In this document: positions 8,615 through 16,806 of the stretch, one piece after another | Position numbering within the stretch: position 1 is the first letter of the stretch | How the letters are laid out: every line of letters starts with the position of its first letter | Origin: CAZHTF01 sp964535305 | Lineage (GTDB): Bacteria; Planctomycetota; Phycisphaerae; UBA1845; Fen-1342 | DNA length: 64,000 nt | NCBI GenBank assembly: GCA_964535305.1 | Contig: CAZHTF010000002.1 | Coordinates: forward strand, 68,666-132,665 | Direction of reading: 5' to 3' | The notes under the pieces: model-generated | Told to the model about the DNA's origin: nothing | Seen by the model: the letters and a program-made list of their open reading frames with translations, nothing else | Databases searched by the model: none | Translations under genes and position numbers: made by a program

Positions 8615-10176
8615 GGAGCCGCTTCCTGCTCGCTGAGAACGAACGCTTCGTACAAACCGCGCTCGACCCACACGCTGGCGCGCACGTCCGGCCGCAGGCT
8701 GTAGACAAACTCCAAGTAGCCCGCCTCGGGCAGGTGCGCGGCTTCCAGCGCCAGCTCAGGAAACACCACCAACAGCGGCGCTGGCCGCAGCTCGTCCGCG
8801 TGCGCCCAGTAGCCGACGCGCTCCAGCCGCCGCAGGTACCAGGGCAGCGGCCACGGGTCATGCGCCAGCACCTGCACGAGCAGCGGCGGTCCGCCAGGCG
8901 CGGTGCGCTGGTATTCGCGGGCGAGGCGCTCGACCCAGGCGCCCAGGTCGCGCACGCCGCCCAGTGCGTGTGCATAGGCGTACGGATTGCGCGGGTCCGC
9001 GGCGAAGCGTGTGTTGCTCGCGCGGGCCAGCAGCCCCAGGTGCGTGCCCGCCGCCAGCAACGCGGCCGTCGCCAGCGTGCGGATTTTCCAATCTGGCCGC
9101 TGCACGACGCGCGCCAGCGCGACGCCCGCGAGCAGGCTCAGCCCATGCAGGAATCCCAGGCTGCACCAGGGTGTCTTGTACGGAATCGCAGCGTAGCACG
9201 CGATCAGTAGCAACGTGTACAGCGCCATGAAGCGCGCCAGAAGAGCGCCCGCGTCGGCCCGCGGCGTGAATCGCCAGAGGCTGAGCGCCGCCCCGGCCAG
9301 GCCCGTGAGCAGCAGCGGTGCTTCGGTCCAGATGGGTCCGGGCGCGTCGTACGTCCAGGTCAGCAGCGCCAGGTAATAGTACCAGGGGTGCGCGTGAGCG
9401 CCGTCGCCATCGGCACGCTGCAGATAGTGGAAATACGTCGCGATCGAATCCCACGGTCCGCGCGCGTGGCTGAAGAATGCCGAGAAGAGCGTGACGGATA
9501 CGACCGCGGCCAGCGCCAGTCCGATGCACACGTCGCGCAGTGCGGCGGATCGCGTGCGCGCGGGGAACACCGCCGCCGCGCCGCCGGGCAACCAGCGCGT
9601 GATTGCGCAGGCCGCCGCCATGCTAGCGATCACGATCAAACATGTTTCTTTGGTCGCGTGCAGACAGCCGAGCGCCAGCCCGCCCGCGGCGCACCAGGCC
9701 CAGTGCCCGTCGCGCAGCCAGCGCCACACACAGGCGATCAGCGCGAACGAGAAGAACACCAGCAGCGATTCGTGGATGTAGTAGCAGGCGTAGTAGCTGC
9801 TCGCCGGCGAGACGGAATAAAGTCCGACCGCGACCAGCGTTGCCACCCGTCCGAGCTCAAGCGTGAGCAGCAGCGTCAGGCACAGCGTACCCAGGCAGAA
9901 CATCGCCGGGACGACACGCAGGGCTGCCTCGTCGAGCTGTGCGATCGAGCGCGCCGCGCTGCAGCGCGCCAGCGGCAGCGTGAAGTAATACAGCGTCGGC
10001 CCATGGTATTCGTGTGGATCGTAGACGTAGCGGCCGCTCTGCAGCAGCAGGTCGAGCTTGGCGGCGTGCACCGCCTCGTCCGTGTGCATCGGCCGCTCGC
10101 GCAGCGCCGGCAGCCGCAGCCACGCCGCGAGCAACAGGATCCCCGAAAACAGCAGCGCGAAACTGCGGCCGCTCAT
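8611..10176 (-). CDS. Agl23-type (TIGR03663-like) membrane glycosyltransferase
   Basis: A 521-residue protein with about 11 hydrophobic helices. The N-terminal loop has RPMHTDEAVHAAKLDLLLQ then YDPHEYHGPTLYYFTLP, the signature of the TIGR03663 family ('flippase activity-associated', Agl23-like), related to PMT/GT39 enzymes with an acidic catalytic residue in the first outer loop. A later segment PYKTPWCSLGFLHGL also fits. The C-terminal outer domain is about 130 residues. The ATG overlaps the discoidin-like gene stop (ATGA) and its own stop overlaps apbE, so all are translationally coupled. It probably glycosylates exported partners, but the acceptor is unknown. Confidence 0.82.
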   Translation of the reverse strand: MSGRSFALLFSGILLLAAWLRLPALRERPMHTDEAVHAAKLDLLLQSGRYVYDPHEYHGPTLYYFTLPLARCSAARSIAQLDEAALRVVPAMFCLGTLCLTLLLTLELGRVATLVAVGLYSVSPASSYYACYYIHESLLVFFSFALIACVWRWLRDGHWAWCAAGGLALGCLHATKETCLIVIASMAAACAITRWLPGGAAAVFPARTRSAALRDVCIGLALAAVVSVTLFSAFFSHARGPWDSIATYFHYLQRADGDGAHAHPWYYYLALLTWTYDAPGPIWTEAPLLLTGLAGAALSLWRFTPRADAGALLARFMALYTLLLIACYAAIPYKTPWCSLGFLHGLSLLAGVALARVVQRPDWKIRTLATAALLAAGTHLGLLARASNTRFAADPRNPYAYAHALGGVRDLGAWVERLAREYQRTAPGGPPLLVQVLAHDPWPLPWYLRRLERVGYWAHADELRPAPLLVVFPELALEAAHLPEAGYLEFVYSLRPDVRASVWVERGLYEAFVLSEQEAAP

Positions 10177-10904
10177 TCCTTCTCAGGCACGCCGTAGATC
10201 TCGACCTCGACGTAATGGTTTTGGTCGTCGGCGGTGCTGCCGCGGCTGTAGAGCCGCACGTAGCGGCCGATGGCCTCTTTGGCGTCGAGCAGGCGACCTT
10301 CGTGCGACTCCCAGAATTCCTTCTCCGAGCCGACGCCCATGCGGGCGGAATTGTCGTGATCGTTGCTGTAGAGCGTGCGGACGTCCTTCTCGAACTTCGG
10401 ATCGTCGCTGACCTGAATGATCACATCGTGGTAGACTCGGGCATTCTGGTGATAGCGCCACACCAGCAGCGCGTAAATGCGGGCCCGCTGCTGCAGATCG
10501 ATCTGCACCCACTGCAGACCGGGCCCGAGCTCGACATAGCTGCCGTCCGCCGCTTCCTTGTCTTCGTCGGTCACCAGCTTCAGGCTGCCGATGATCGGCT
10601 CCGGGTCGCTGCTGCTGACGGGTTTGCCGGCGGCGAGGTTCTTCACGCCGCGCGGCGCCAGGAAATCCGGCCGCGGGCCGCTCCGCGGTTTTTCGAGATT
10701 CGTCCCGCGCGGCGCGTCTTTGGGCGTTCCGCGAAATGCGGGCTTGGGCAGCTTGAATTCGAGCGGAACAAGTCCGTCGCCGACGGCCGAACGCGATGCC
10801 GCGGCGTCCTGGGCCAGCGCCGGAGTGAGCAGCGCCAGCGTGGAGCTGCTGAGCAGCGCAGTCAGCATGCGCGTGACGCCGATTCGGACGCTTGCTGCGA
10901 TCAT
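10173..10904 (-). CDS. Secreted discoidin (F5/8 type C)-like protein
   Basis: A 243-residue exported protein. The ATG at 10904 has GAGGAG upstream and gives a signal peptide (residues 1-31, ends PALAQ). A Pro/Arg-rich linker is followed by a beta-sandwich with NLAAGKPVSSSD, WVQIDLQQRARIYALLVWRY, VIIQVSDDPKFEKDVRTLYS and GRYVRLYSRG; this 'VQIDLQ...I..LLVWRY...Y.DVIVQVSDDP.F' pattern is that of discoidin/galactose-binding-like domains. A role in binding sugar or cell surface is likely but not shown. It overlaps the next gene by 4 bases and starts 1 base after the cytochrome b gene, so it is an operon member. Confidence 0.75.
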   Translation of the reverse strand: MIAASVRIGVTRMLTALLSSSTLALLTPALAQDAAASRSAVGDGLVPLEFKLPKPAFRGTPKDAPRGTNLEKPRSGPRPDFLAPRGVKNLAAGKPVSSSDPEPIIGSLKLVTDEDKEAADGSYVELGPGLQWVQIDLQQRARIYALLVWRYHQNARVYHDVIIQVSDDPKFEKDVRTLYSNDHDNSARMGVGSEKEFWESHEGRLLDAKEAIGRYVRLYSRGSTADDQNHYVEVEIYGVPEKE

Positions 10905-10905
10905 G

Positions 10906-11445
10906 CTAGCTCCTCGCGCTGATACGCCGAGATGCAGCCAGGTACACATGCAATCCGCTCAGCACCAGCAGCACCAGGCCGCTGTAGCGGTGCAGCGTGA
11001 TCAGCCGCACCTGTTCAGCATAGCCGAAGCTTGAAGACATCGCGGCCATCATCGAGCCGCCACTCAGCAGCGCCGCGAGCAGCGCCGTCCAGAAAACCAG
11101 CTTCTCGCTCGGCCAGAAGCCGCTGAACATGCCGAACCGACAGCGCCCGCCCCAGATCAGCCCGGCAAGCATGGACGCGAGCAGGAACAGCGGCGCGGCT
11201 GCCACGTGCAGCAGCAGCGGCCAGCCCGCCAGCCCATCGGCCAGCGCGCCGTTCAGACCGCTGCCGCCCAGCACGATTACGCTCAGGCCCAGCAGCCAAT
11301 ACACGCACCACGCCGCCGCTCCATCTCGCCGCGGACCGGGCTGGGCTTTTCCCGCGCCAGATGTGGCCCGATGCGCGATGATGACCAGCAGCAGCAGACC
11401 GGCGGCTGCATAAATCGCGGTCTGGAACAGCTCGCGCTCGTTCAT
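10906..11445 (-). CDS. Membrane cytochrome b (b561 / formate dehydrogenase gamma-like)
   Basis: A 179-residue integral membrane protein with five hydrophobic helices. Histidines suited to haem b ligation lie in LLHVAAAPLFLLA, ITLHRYSGLVLLV and LSGLHVYLAA, the arrangement of four-helix prokaryotic cytochrome b561 / hydrogenase b-type subunits. The ATG overlaps the cytochrome c stop (ATGA). It would pass electrons between the quinone pool and the multihaem cytochrome encoded just upstream. The longer open frame that continues upstream to 12198 is out of phase with the cytochrome c gene and was not used. Confidence 0.8.
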   Translation of the reverse strand: MNERELFQTAIYAAAGLLLLVIIAHRATSGAGKAQPGPRRDGAAAWCVYWLLGLSVIVLGGSGLNGALADGLAGWPLLLHVAAAPLFLLASMLAGLIWGGRCRFGMFSGFWPSEKLVFWTALLAALLSGGSMMAAMSSSFGYAEQVRLITLHRYSGLVLLVLSGLHVYLAASRRISARS

Positions 11446-13334
11446 CGCGGCTGCTCCGCGCCGAAGCTCTCGGAGAGCCCGCGCAGGCCGGCGAGCGCGT
11501 ACGCCAGCAGCGTGAGCGCCAGCACGCCGACACTCACCCAGCCGATCCAGATCAGCGGCGTTCGAAACGCGAACGCGCGGCCCAGGGCGCCGGCCAGGGC
11601 CGGGTCGCTCGTGTGCAGCTCGAACATGCGGGTCGGTCCGCCGGGCGCGTCGCGCATGTCGGCGGGAATCACGGACCCAAAGTAAATCGGGGCGTCCGCG
11701 CTGTGACAATCCGCGCAGCCGCGCGCGCCCAGCGACTGCGCCGCCGGCCGCACATCGTGCGCCAGCGACCAGCGATAGGCGGCGGCGCCGGGTTCGGCGG
11801 TGACTTGCAGCCGCCCGTCCCCGCCGAGCTGGTACAAGCGCCCGTCGCGGACATAGACGGCCGGGCCACCATCGCCGGCCAGTTGCTTGAGCAGCGCGGA
11901 GATCTCGGCGTCTGCCAGTGGTGCGACCGGCTCGCCGGCGCGCGGCTTGGCCCGCGTCATGACCTTGTTTGCCGCGGCCTGGAGCGCAGCGGGCGCAATT
12001 GCCTCCAAGTAATCCGCGCGCAGCCGGGCCCAGTACGCCGGCCACATCTGCCGGAACGGCGCGATGCGGCCATCCAGGTCGCGGGCGAAGACCGGGGCAA
12101 CGATCAGCGGCGGCGAGCGCTCGTCGCGCTCCTTGCTGGCGATACCCAGACCATGCGCCATCGAGGTCTGCACGCGCAGTGTGTTGCCCACCGGCCACGG
12201 CCCGCTATGACACGCGGTGCAGCTCAGCTTCTCAAAGTGCAGCGGCGGCAGTCCGCGATGCTGCGGATGCGGCGCGGCGCACAAGCCGCCGCGCGGGCCG
12301 AGGTGGCAGCCTTCGCAACTGTACGCATCGCGGGCGCCGTCGCCCATCAGCCGCGCCTCGCCGCGGAAGCCGCGCACCATGTCGTGATCAATGCCATGCC
12401 GATGGCAATCGCTGCAGGAAAGCCCGGCGGAGATGTGCACGTCGCCGGCGTGCCGCTCAGGCGCCAGCGACACATCGCCGATCCACTTCTGCGAATGGCA
12501 GAACTCGCAGCGATCCGCGGCGGGTCGGCGGGTGATGTCGAAAAAGACGCGCTCGTCGGCGTCAAAGCGATTGGGGTCGTACACGACCTTCGGCAGGCTC
12601 GCGGCGCCGCTCGCCGGCGCCAGCGGGTCAAACTCCTCCGGCACCGCCTTCACCTCGCCGCGGATCGCGGCCAATCCGAGGGCGGCGGTCGCGGACCAGC
12701 GCAGGTTCTGAGCGGCGATCTGCCGGGCCGCCTCGGCCGCGTCGTACGCCGCGCTCTGGCTGTGGCAGGTCATGCAGTCGATTTCGCGCGTGCCTGCGAG
12801 CTGCCAGCGGGCTTTTTCGGAGCTGGCTTCGGTTTCCGCCACCGTTAGCTCGGCCTCTCCGCCGCCGGGCATGTGCCGCCCGAAGCGCTGTGTCATCTGC
12901 CAGGCCGACAGCGCCGCGCCCGGCAGGCTCGTGCCGAACCAGCCGCGATGAGACATTGGAAGCTGCAGCCCGAGCCGCGGCTCAAACAGAATCCATGGCT
13001 CAGAGGGTCGCCCGGGCGGGATTTCCGAGCGCGTCGCGTTGAAGTGCCACCCGCTGCTTATCCGCGCGTATTCATGACACTTCCCGCAGGTCACGCGCGG
13101 CGAATAAGGCTGCGGATCCGCGTCGGTCGGACTGATCGCGCGCCCGTCGGCGTCATAGAGCGTCAGCCGATGCACGTACGCCGATCCACTGTCGCTGCGA
13201 AGCTGCCGGGCCGCAGTAGCTGATGCCGCTGGCGGCGCGTCCGGCGCTTGCGCCTGGCAAATCGCCGTGAACAGCGCCAGCAGCGGCGCCAGGGCGGCGG
13301 ACAGCGGGAAATCCAAGCTGCGCCGGCCGGTCAT
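11442..13334 (-). CDS. Seven-haem periplasmic cytochrome c with C-terminal membrane anchor
   Basis: A 630-residue protein. The ATG at 13334 (AAGGG upstream) gives a signal peptide ending ICQAQA. Seven CXXCH haem sites occur: CGKCH, CMTCH, CEFCH, CSDCH, CEGCH, CTACH and CADCH, at about residues 83, 187, 276, 307, 340, 372 and 540. Extra histidines (for example GIDHDMVRGFRG, HPQHRG) could serve as distal ligands. A helix at about 594-615 anchors it. The layout recalls tetrathionate reductase/NrfB-like and other planctomycete multihaem proteins, without a clear match. Coupled to the cytochrome b gene, it likely forms a quinone-linked electron transfer complex; donor and acceptor are unknown. Confidence 0.85.
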   Translation of the reverse strand: MTGRRSLDFPLSAALAPLLALFTAICQAQAPDAPPAASATAARQLRSDSGSAYVHRLTLYDADGRAISPTDADPQPYSPRVTCGKCHEYARISSGWHFNATRSEIPPGRPSEPWILFEPRLGLQLPMSHRGWFGTSLPGAALSAWQMTQRFGRHMPGGGEAELTVAETEASSEKARWQLAGTREIDCMTCHSQSAAYDAAEAARQIAAQNLRWSATAALGLAAIRGEVKAVPEEFDPLAPASGAASLPKVVYDPNRFDADERVFFDITRRPAADRCEFCHSQKWIGDVSLAPERHAGDVHISAGLSCSDCHRHGIDHDMVRGFRGEARLMGDGARDAYSCEGCHLGPRGGLCAAPHPQHRGLPPLHFEKLSCTACHSGPWPVGNTLRVQTSMAHGLGIASKERDERSPPLIVAPVFARDLDGRIAPFRQMWPAYWARLRADYLEAIAPAALQAAANKVMTRAKPRAGEPVAPLADAEISALLKQLAGDGGPAVYVRDGRLYQLGGDGRLQVTAEPGAAAYRWSLAHDVRPAAQSLGARGCADCHSADAPIYFGSVIPADMRDAPGGPTRMFELHTSDPALAGALGRAFAFRTPLIWIGWVSVGVLALTLLAYALAGLRGLSESFGAEQPR

Positions 13335-13381
13335 GCGGACCCTTGGCACCTGCGGCGACACATATGAAGTACGCAGCGGTC

Positions 13382-14272
13382 TTACAGCTTGGTCGGCATC
13401 GTCGCCGGCGCGGTCGTCGGCGTGGGCGTCTGGGCTGGAGCCGGGGCGGGCGACTTCCCCGGAATCGGCGGGGCCGCGAAGGGCGGGGCCGCCACCGGCG
13501 TGATTGAGACCGTGCCGCCGCCGGGCAGCGTGCCGGTGATGGTCGGGGCCGGCGGGCGCATCCGCGTTACGGCCTTGTCATACGCGGCCTGCTGCTCCGC
13601 CGTCAGCGCCGCGCGGATGTCGTTCGAGAAGCGCTGCAACATCTCGGCCCGCTGCGGATCCTCGAGCGCGGCGACCTCATTCACCGTTCGCCGGAAGGTT
13701 TCCTTGGTGGTCTCGAGCGCCTTGGCCTGCTCCGGCGTCAGATTCAGGCCGCGCGCGATCCGCACGATGTCGACCGGGCGCAGGGCGCCGTCCGGGGCGC
13801 GCAGCAGCCGCGCCACGGTCTGCTCGTACGTGGCGCGTTGCGCCGGCGTCAGTGCAGAAACCAGGTCGCGCAGGAATTCCTCTTCGGCCCGCGCGCCAGG
13901 CGCCATCAGCCGCAACTGCTCATTGATCTGGTTTTTCTTCTGCTGATCCCCGGCCTGCTCGGCTGCCTGAAGCTCGGCATAAAGCGCCTTGATCTCCTCG
14001 ACACGCCGCTGCACAGCCTCCTGTTCCTGCTTGATATCGGAATCGAAGCGCGTGAACAGTCCCTCGACGTGCTTACTTTCCTCAGCGCTCAGCTCAAGCT
14101 GGCTGACGATGTAGCGCAGCTTCTCCTGACCCGCGAGCACACGCTGCGTCGTCTTGCGCGGCGGCGGCTGGCCCGGCCCGGCCGAAGGCTGAACTGTGAG
14201 CTGGCCAATCGCTGTCAGCGGCGCGGCGAGCAGCAGCAGCGCCAGCGGTAGTCTCGAAATCACACGTCGCAT
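13382..14272 (-). CDS. Secreted Spy/CpxP-like LTxxQ-repeat protein
   Basis: A 296-residue protein. The ATG at 14272 has GGAG seven bases upstream and a signal peptide ending AIGQ. The body is helical and charged, with four LTxxQ-like units (ELSAEESK, ALTPAQRATYEQ, NLTPEQAKALE, ALTAEQQAAYDK), as in the Spy/CpxP family of periplasmic stress chaperones or metal sensors. The C-terminal 60 residues are rich in Pro, Ala and Thr. It lies upstream of the haem operon with a 47-base gap and may be co-transcribed. Chaperone activity is not shown; planctomycetes carry many such proteins of unknown role. Confidence 0.65.
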   Translation of the reverse strand: MRRVISRLPLALLLLAAPLTAIGQLTVQPSAGPGQPPPRKTTQRVLAGQEKLRYIVSQLELSAEESKHVEGLFTRFDSDIKQEQEAVQRRVEEIKALYAELQAAEQAGDQQKKNQINEQLRLMAPGARAEEEFLRDLVSALTPAQRATYEQTVARLLRAPDGALRPVDIVRIARGLNLTPEQAKALETTKETFRRTVNEVAALEDPQRAEMLQRFSNDIRAALTAEQQAAYDKAVTRMRPPAPTITGTLPGGGTVSITPVAAPPFAAPPIPGKSPAPAPAQTPTPTTAPATMPTKL

Positions 14273-14544
14273 GCAAGATCTCCGTACCACAAGATTCCCG
14301 CCAGACCCAGAGAATTCCCGAGAACTTCAAGGATAGGTCAAGCCGTGCGGCGAATCAACGTGCTAGCGGTTCCACACGCGTGGCGTCTGGCGCAGCGAGC
14401 GTCGCACCTGCGAGCGAGCCGCGTCCGTAACTCCGAATGGGTCGCGGGATGTCGCTGCGGGCGCAGCGCGCGTGCGGACAAGGCTTCGACGAGCCGCCGG
14501 CGGGTGATCGATTGCGATCCAGTCGGGCCGGCCAGATCAACGCC

Positions 14545-14556
14545 TGAAACGTTACA
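14545..14556 (+). promoter_or_regulatory. Candidate LacI-family operator
   Basis: TGAAACGTTACA is a near-palindrome centred on CG (one mismatch) and fits the general LacI/GalR operator pattern. A second half-site, CGTTTCA, lies at 14611-14617, so the two sites flank the predicted promoter of the regulator gene. Autoregulation is inferred. Confidence 0.45.
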
Positions 14557-14579
14557 TTAACAATCCGAAGAAATTTCTA

Positions 14580-14608
14580 TTGACGCCACATCGTCCCAAC
14601 AATTATCG
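14580..14608 (+). promoter_or_regulatory. Candidate promoter of the LacI-type regulator
   Basis: TTGACG at 14580-14585 and TTATCG at 14603-14608 are 17 bases apart. The -35 box is good, the -10 box moderate. It lies 50 bases before the chosen start codon and between two operator-like elements. Confidence 0.45.
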
Positions 14609-14657
14609 TGCGTTTCAGCGTTGTATCTGTTCCAAGTCTGTTACAACGAGCGTCAAG

Positions 14658-15662
14658 ATGTCGTCCGTTCGGCGAATCGCACAAAGCGCGGGCGTTTCGA
14701 TCGCGACCGTCTCGCGCGTACTCAATAACAGCCCCGACGTCAGCATCCCGACGCGCGAAGCCGTGCTGTCTGTCGCAAACCGCGTGGGCTACGCCCGCAG
14801 TCGCCTGCGCAAGGCCGCCGACAGCACCATCGGCTTCGTGCACACCGCCGTCCGAACACTCTCGCACGCATTCGACGCGGCGGTGTTGGACGGCATCGTG
14901 CGGGCGGCGGACGAAGCTCGGCACGATGTGCTGATCCTCTCGCTACCGCGCGACAGGCAGCAGAACGAGAGTTATCGCCAATATTTCCAGCGCAAGGGCG
15001 TCGGTGGCGTAATCCTGCGGACCACCGCAGCCACGCGGGACGTTTGCCGCGAGATCGCGGCGGACGGCTTCCCTCACGTTGTGATCAGCGAGCAGTTTGA
15101 CGAGCCGTTCGTCAATTTTGTGGACGGCACCTCTGCGGATGAAAGCCGTCGCGCGGTGCAGTACCTAATCGGGCTGGGCCATACGCGGATCGCGTTTGCG
15201 ATGCACAATGTTCCTGACCGCGACCATCTGGACCGTCTCGAAGGCTATCGGCGGGCGTTGCAGGCCGCCGGGATCGAGCCCGACGAGCGCGTGCTGTTTC
15301 GCCAGCCGGCGAACCTGGCCGGCGGCGCGACGGTTCTGACCATGGTCATGAACATGCCCGAGCGGCCGACGGCCCTGTTCTCAGCCGACCCGGCGCTGGC
15401 GATTGGCGCAATCAAGAAGGCGCACGAGTCGGGTGTGCGCATCCCGCAGGATCTTTCGATCGTCGGGTTCGACGACACCGACGTGCGCTTCAGCGTGCAC
15501 CCGACGCTTACCGCCGTCTGCCAGGACGCGGTGGCGCTGGGCTACGAAGCGGCCCGCTGGATCACGCGCGGCGCGACCCGCGAGCCGCTGCGCAAGACGC
15601 TTCCAACGTTTTTCGAGGTGAACGGCTCGGTCGCGCCGCCTTGCGCCGCGGTCCGGCCCTGA
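14658..15662 (+). CDS. LacI-family transcriptional regulator
   Basis: A 334-residue regulator. The ATG at 14658 places the helix-turn-helix at the N-terminus: SSVRRIAQSAGVSIATVSRV followed by LNN, the classic LacI/GalR DNA-binding and hinge motif. The C-terminal periplasmic-binding-protein fold runs from about residue 60, with GFVHTAVRTLSHAFDAAVLD, GVGGVILRTT, YLIGLGHTRIAF, GYRRALQAAGI, PTALFSADPALAIGA, and IPQDLSIVGFDDTD. It heads the carbohydrate locus and is followed within 30 bases by the pseudopilin gene, so it likely controls the downstream glycoside hydrolase and importer genes in response to a sugar. The effector is unknown. Confidence 0.92.
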   Translation: MSSVRRIAQSAGVSIATVSRVLNNSPDVSIPTREAVLSVANRVGYARSRLRKAADSTIGFVHTAVRTLSHAFDAAVLDGIVRAADEARHDVLILSLPRDRQQNESYRQYFQRKGVGGVILRTTAATRDVCREIAADGFPHVVISEQFDEPFVNFVDGTSADESRRAVQYLIGLGHTRIAFAMHNVPDRDHLDRLEGYRRALQAAGIEPDERVLFRQPANLAGGATVLTMVMNMPERPTALFSADPALAIGAIKKAHESGVRIPQDLSIVGFDDTDVRFSVHPTLTAVCQDAVALGYEAARWITRGATREPLRKTLPTFFEVNGSVAPPCAAVRP

Positions 15663-15690
15663 TGGGCGAAGTGAGCATGGAGGATTTTCG

Positions 15691-16764
15691 ATGTGCCGTT
15701 CCGCAACATGCCCTGATCGCGTACGAAAGCCCGGCGGCGCTGGGGCGTTCACGCTGATCGAGCTGCTGGTCGTGGTCGCGATCATCGCATTGCTGATCTC
15801 GATTCTCCTGCCTTCGCTGCAGGCGGCCCGCGAGCAAGCCAAGCTGGTCAAATGCCTGGCCAACATGCGCTCCGCCGCCCAGGCCACTGAGAATTTCCGC
15901 AACGCGCGCGGCCGGGCGCAAATCGTGACCGACGAAGTTGGCCTGGCCTCCGCCGACCCGTCGCGTCAACGCTACTCCTACGGCGACGGCGGCGAGCTGA
16001 TCTCGTGGCCGGTTGCGCTGGCGCAGGGCAACGGCATGTCGTTCCGCAACAATTGGGACTGGGGCGTGCGGGCGCGCGACTACGTCGAAGCCCAGTCGCG
16101 CGAGTCGTTCATGAAAAAAGACCTGGAGTGGCTGGTGTGCCCGTCGGACCGCGTCCGCATCGCCACGCCTTACTATGTGCGGAACAAAGGCGGCTCCAAC
16201 GACGGGCTGCGCGGCGCCGGCGACCCTGGAAACCCGATCAGTAGCGCGCCGAACATGTCGTACTGGGGCTATCTCAGCTACGGCATCAACGAAGACCTGG
16301 TCGGGGCCGAAGTGGCCGAAAGCAACGGTTTCCCCGCGTGCTTCCGCGTCACCTGGCAGGGCAACAATTGCATCGAATGCCGTGGCGAATTCGGCTACCC
16401 GCCGACCTCACCGTGTGGCGGCTCGCGCGACGGCCGACGGCTGCGCGGCGACTTGGACAAGATCTATCTCCCCGCGGATGTCGGCCTGATCTTCGAGGCC
16501 GGTCGCGACGACGACACGCAGTCCATCACCGGCTTTGCGAACCTGGTCATTAGCGCGCAGGCGCAGGGGCCTTACCTGGGCGATTTCCAGCAGCAGCACA
16601 GCGCCCGCATGCCCACCACGCGCCATCCGAAGGGCGCGATCGACGTGCTGTTCGCCGACATGCACGGCGAGAAGGTCACCCCGACCAAGTTCGGCCCGAA
16701 CGGACTTCCCACGGAGTACTCGCCGCGTGTGCGAGTGTCGCCTTACATGCCTGGTTGTGACTAG
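15691..16764 (+). CDS. Pseudopilin-like secreted protein (prepilin-type N-terminus, planctomycete family)
   Basis: A 357-residue protein with GGAGG at 15679-15683. The N-terminus carries a type IV prepilin cleavage/methylation motif, GAFTLIELLVVVAIIALLIS, with the conserved Glu at position 5 of the mature form. The large globular domain has YWGYLSYGINEDLVG and a C-terminal HPKGAIDVLFADMHGEKV. The last is the position of the H-x9-D-G signature of the large planctomycete family, but here the Gly-His part is Met-His-Gly. Such proteins go through a type II secretion/pilus-like machine. Its place between the regulator and the hydrolases suggests a surface or export role in polysaccharide use; this is an inference. 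Confidence 0.85.
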   Translation: MCRSATCPDRVRKPGGAGAFTLIELLVVVAIIALLISILLPSLQAAREQAKLVKCLANMRSAAQATENFRNARGRAQIVTDEVGLASADPSRQRYSYGDGGELISWPVALAQGNGMSFRNNWDWGVRARDYVEAQSRESFMKKDLEWLVCPSDRVRIATPYYVRNKGGSNDGLRGAGDPGNPISSAPNMSYWGYLSYGINEDLVGAEVAESNGFPACFRVTWQGNNCIECRGEFGYPPTSPCGGSRDGRRLRGDLDKIYLPADVGLIFEAGRDDDTQSITGFANLVISAQAQGPYLGDFQQQHSARMPTTRHPKGAIDVLFADMHGEKVTPTKFGPNGLPTEYSPRVRVSPYMPGCD

Positions 16765-16806
16765 CGCCGGCGCAAGTGTCGGCCGAGAAAACGGAGGAGG
16801 AGTGCG

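Larger units (their letters stand above)
14273..14657. other. 385-base divergent intergenic region
   Basis: Separates the leftward Spy-like gene from the rightward lacI-type gene. The left part (14340-14530) shows no credible gene or repeat. The right part is AT-richer and holds the candidate operator and promoter listed separately. Confidence 0.6.

Noticed and set aside
10906..12198. 430-residue minus-strand frame joining a cytochrome b tail to an Arg-rich head
   Set aside because: Only the last 179 residues are real (cytochrome b); the head overlaps the multihaem cytochrome c in a different frame.
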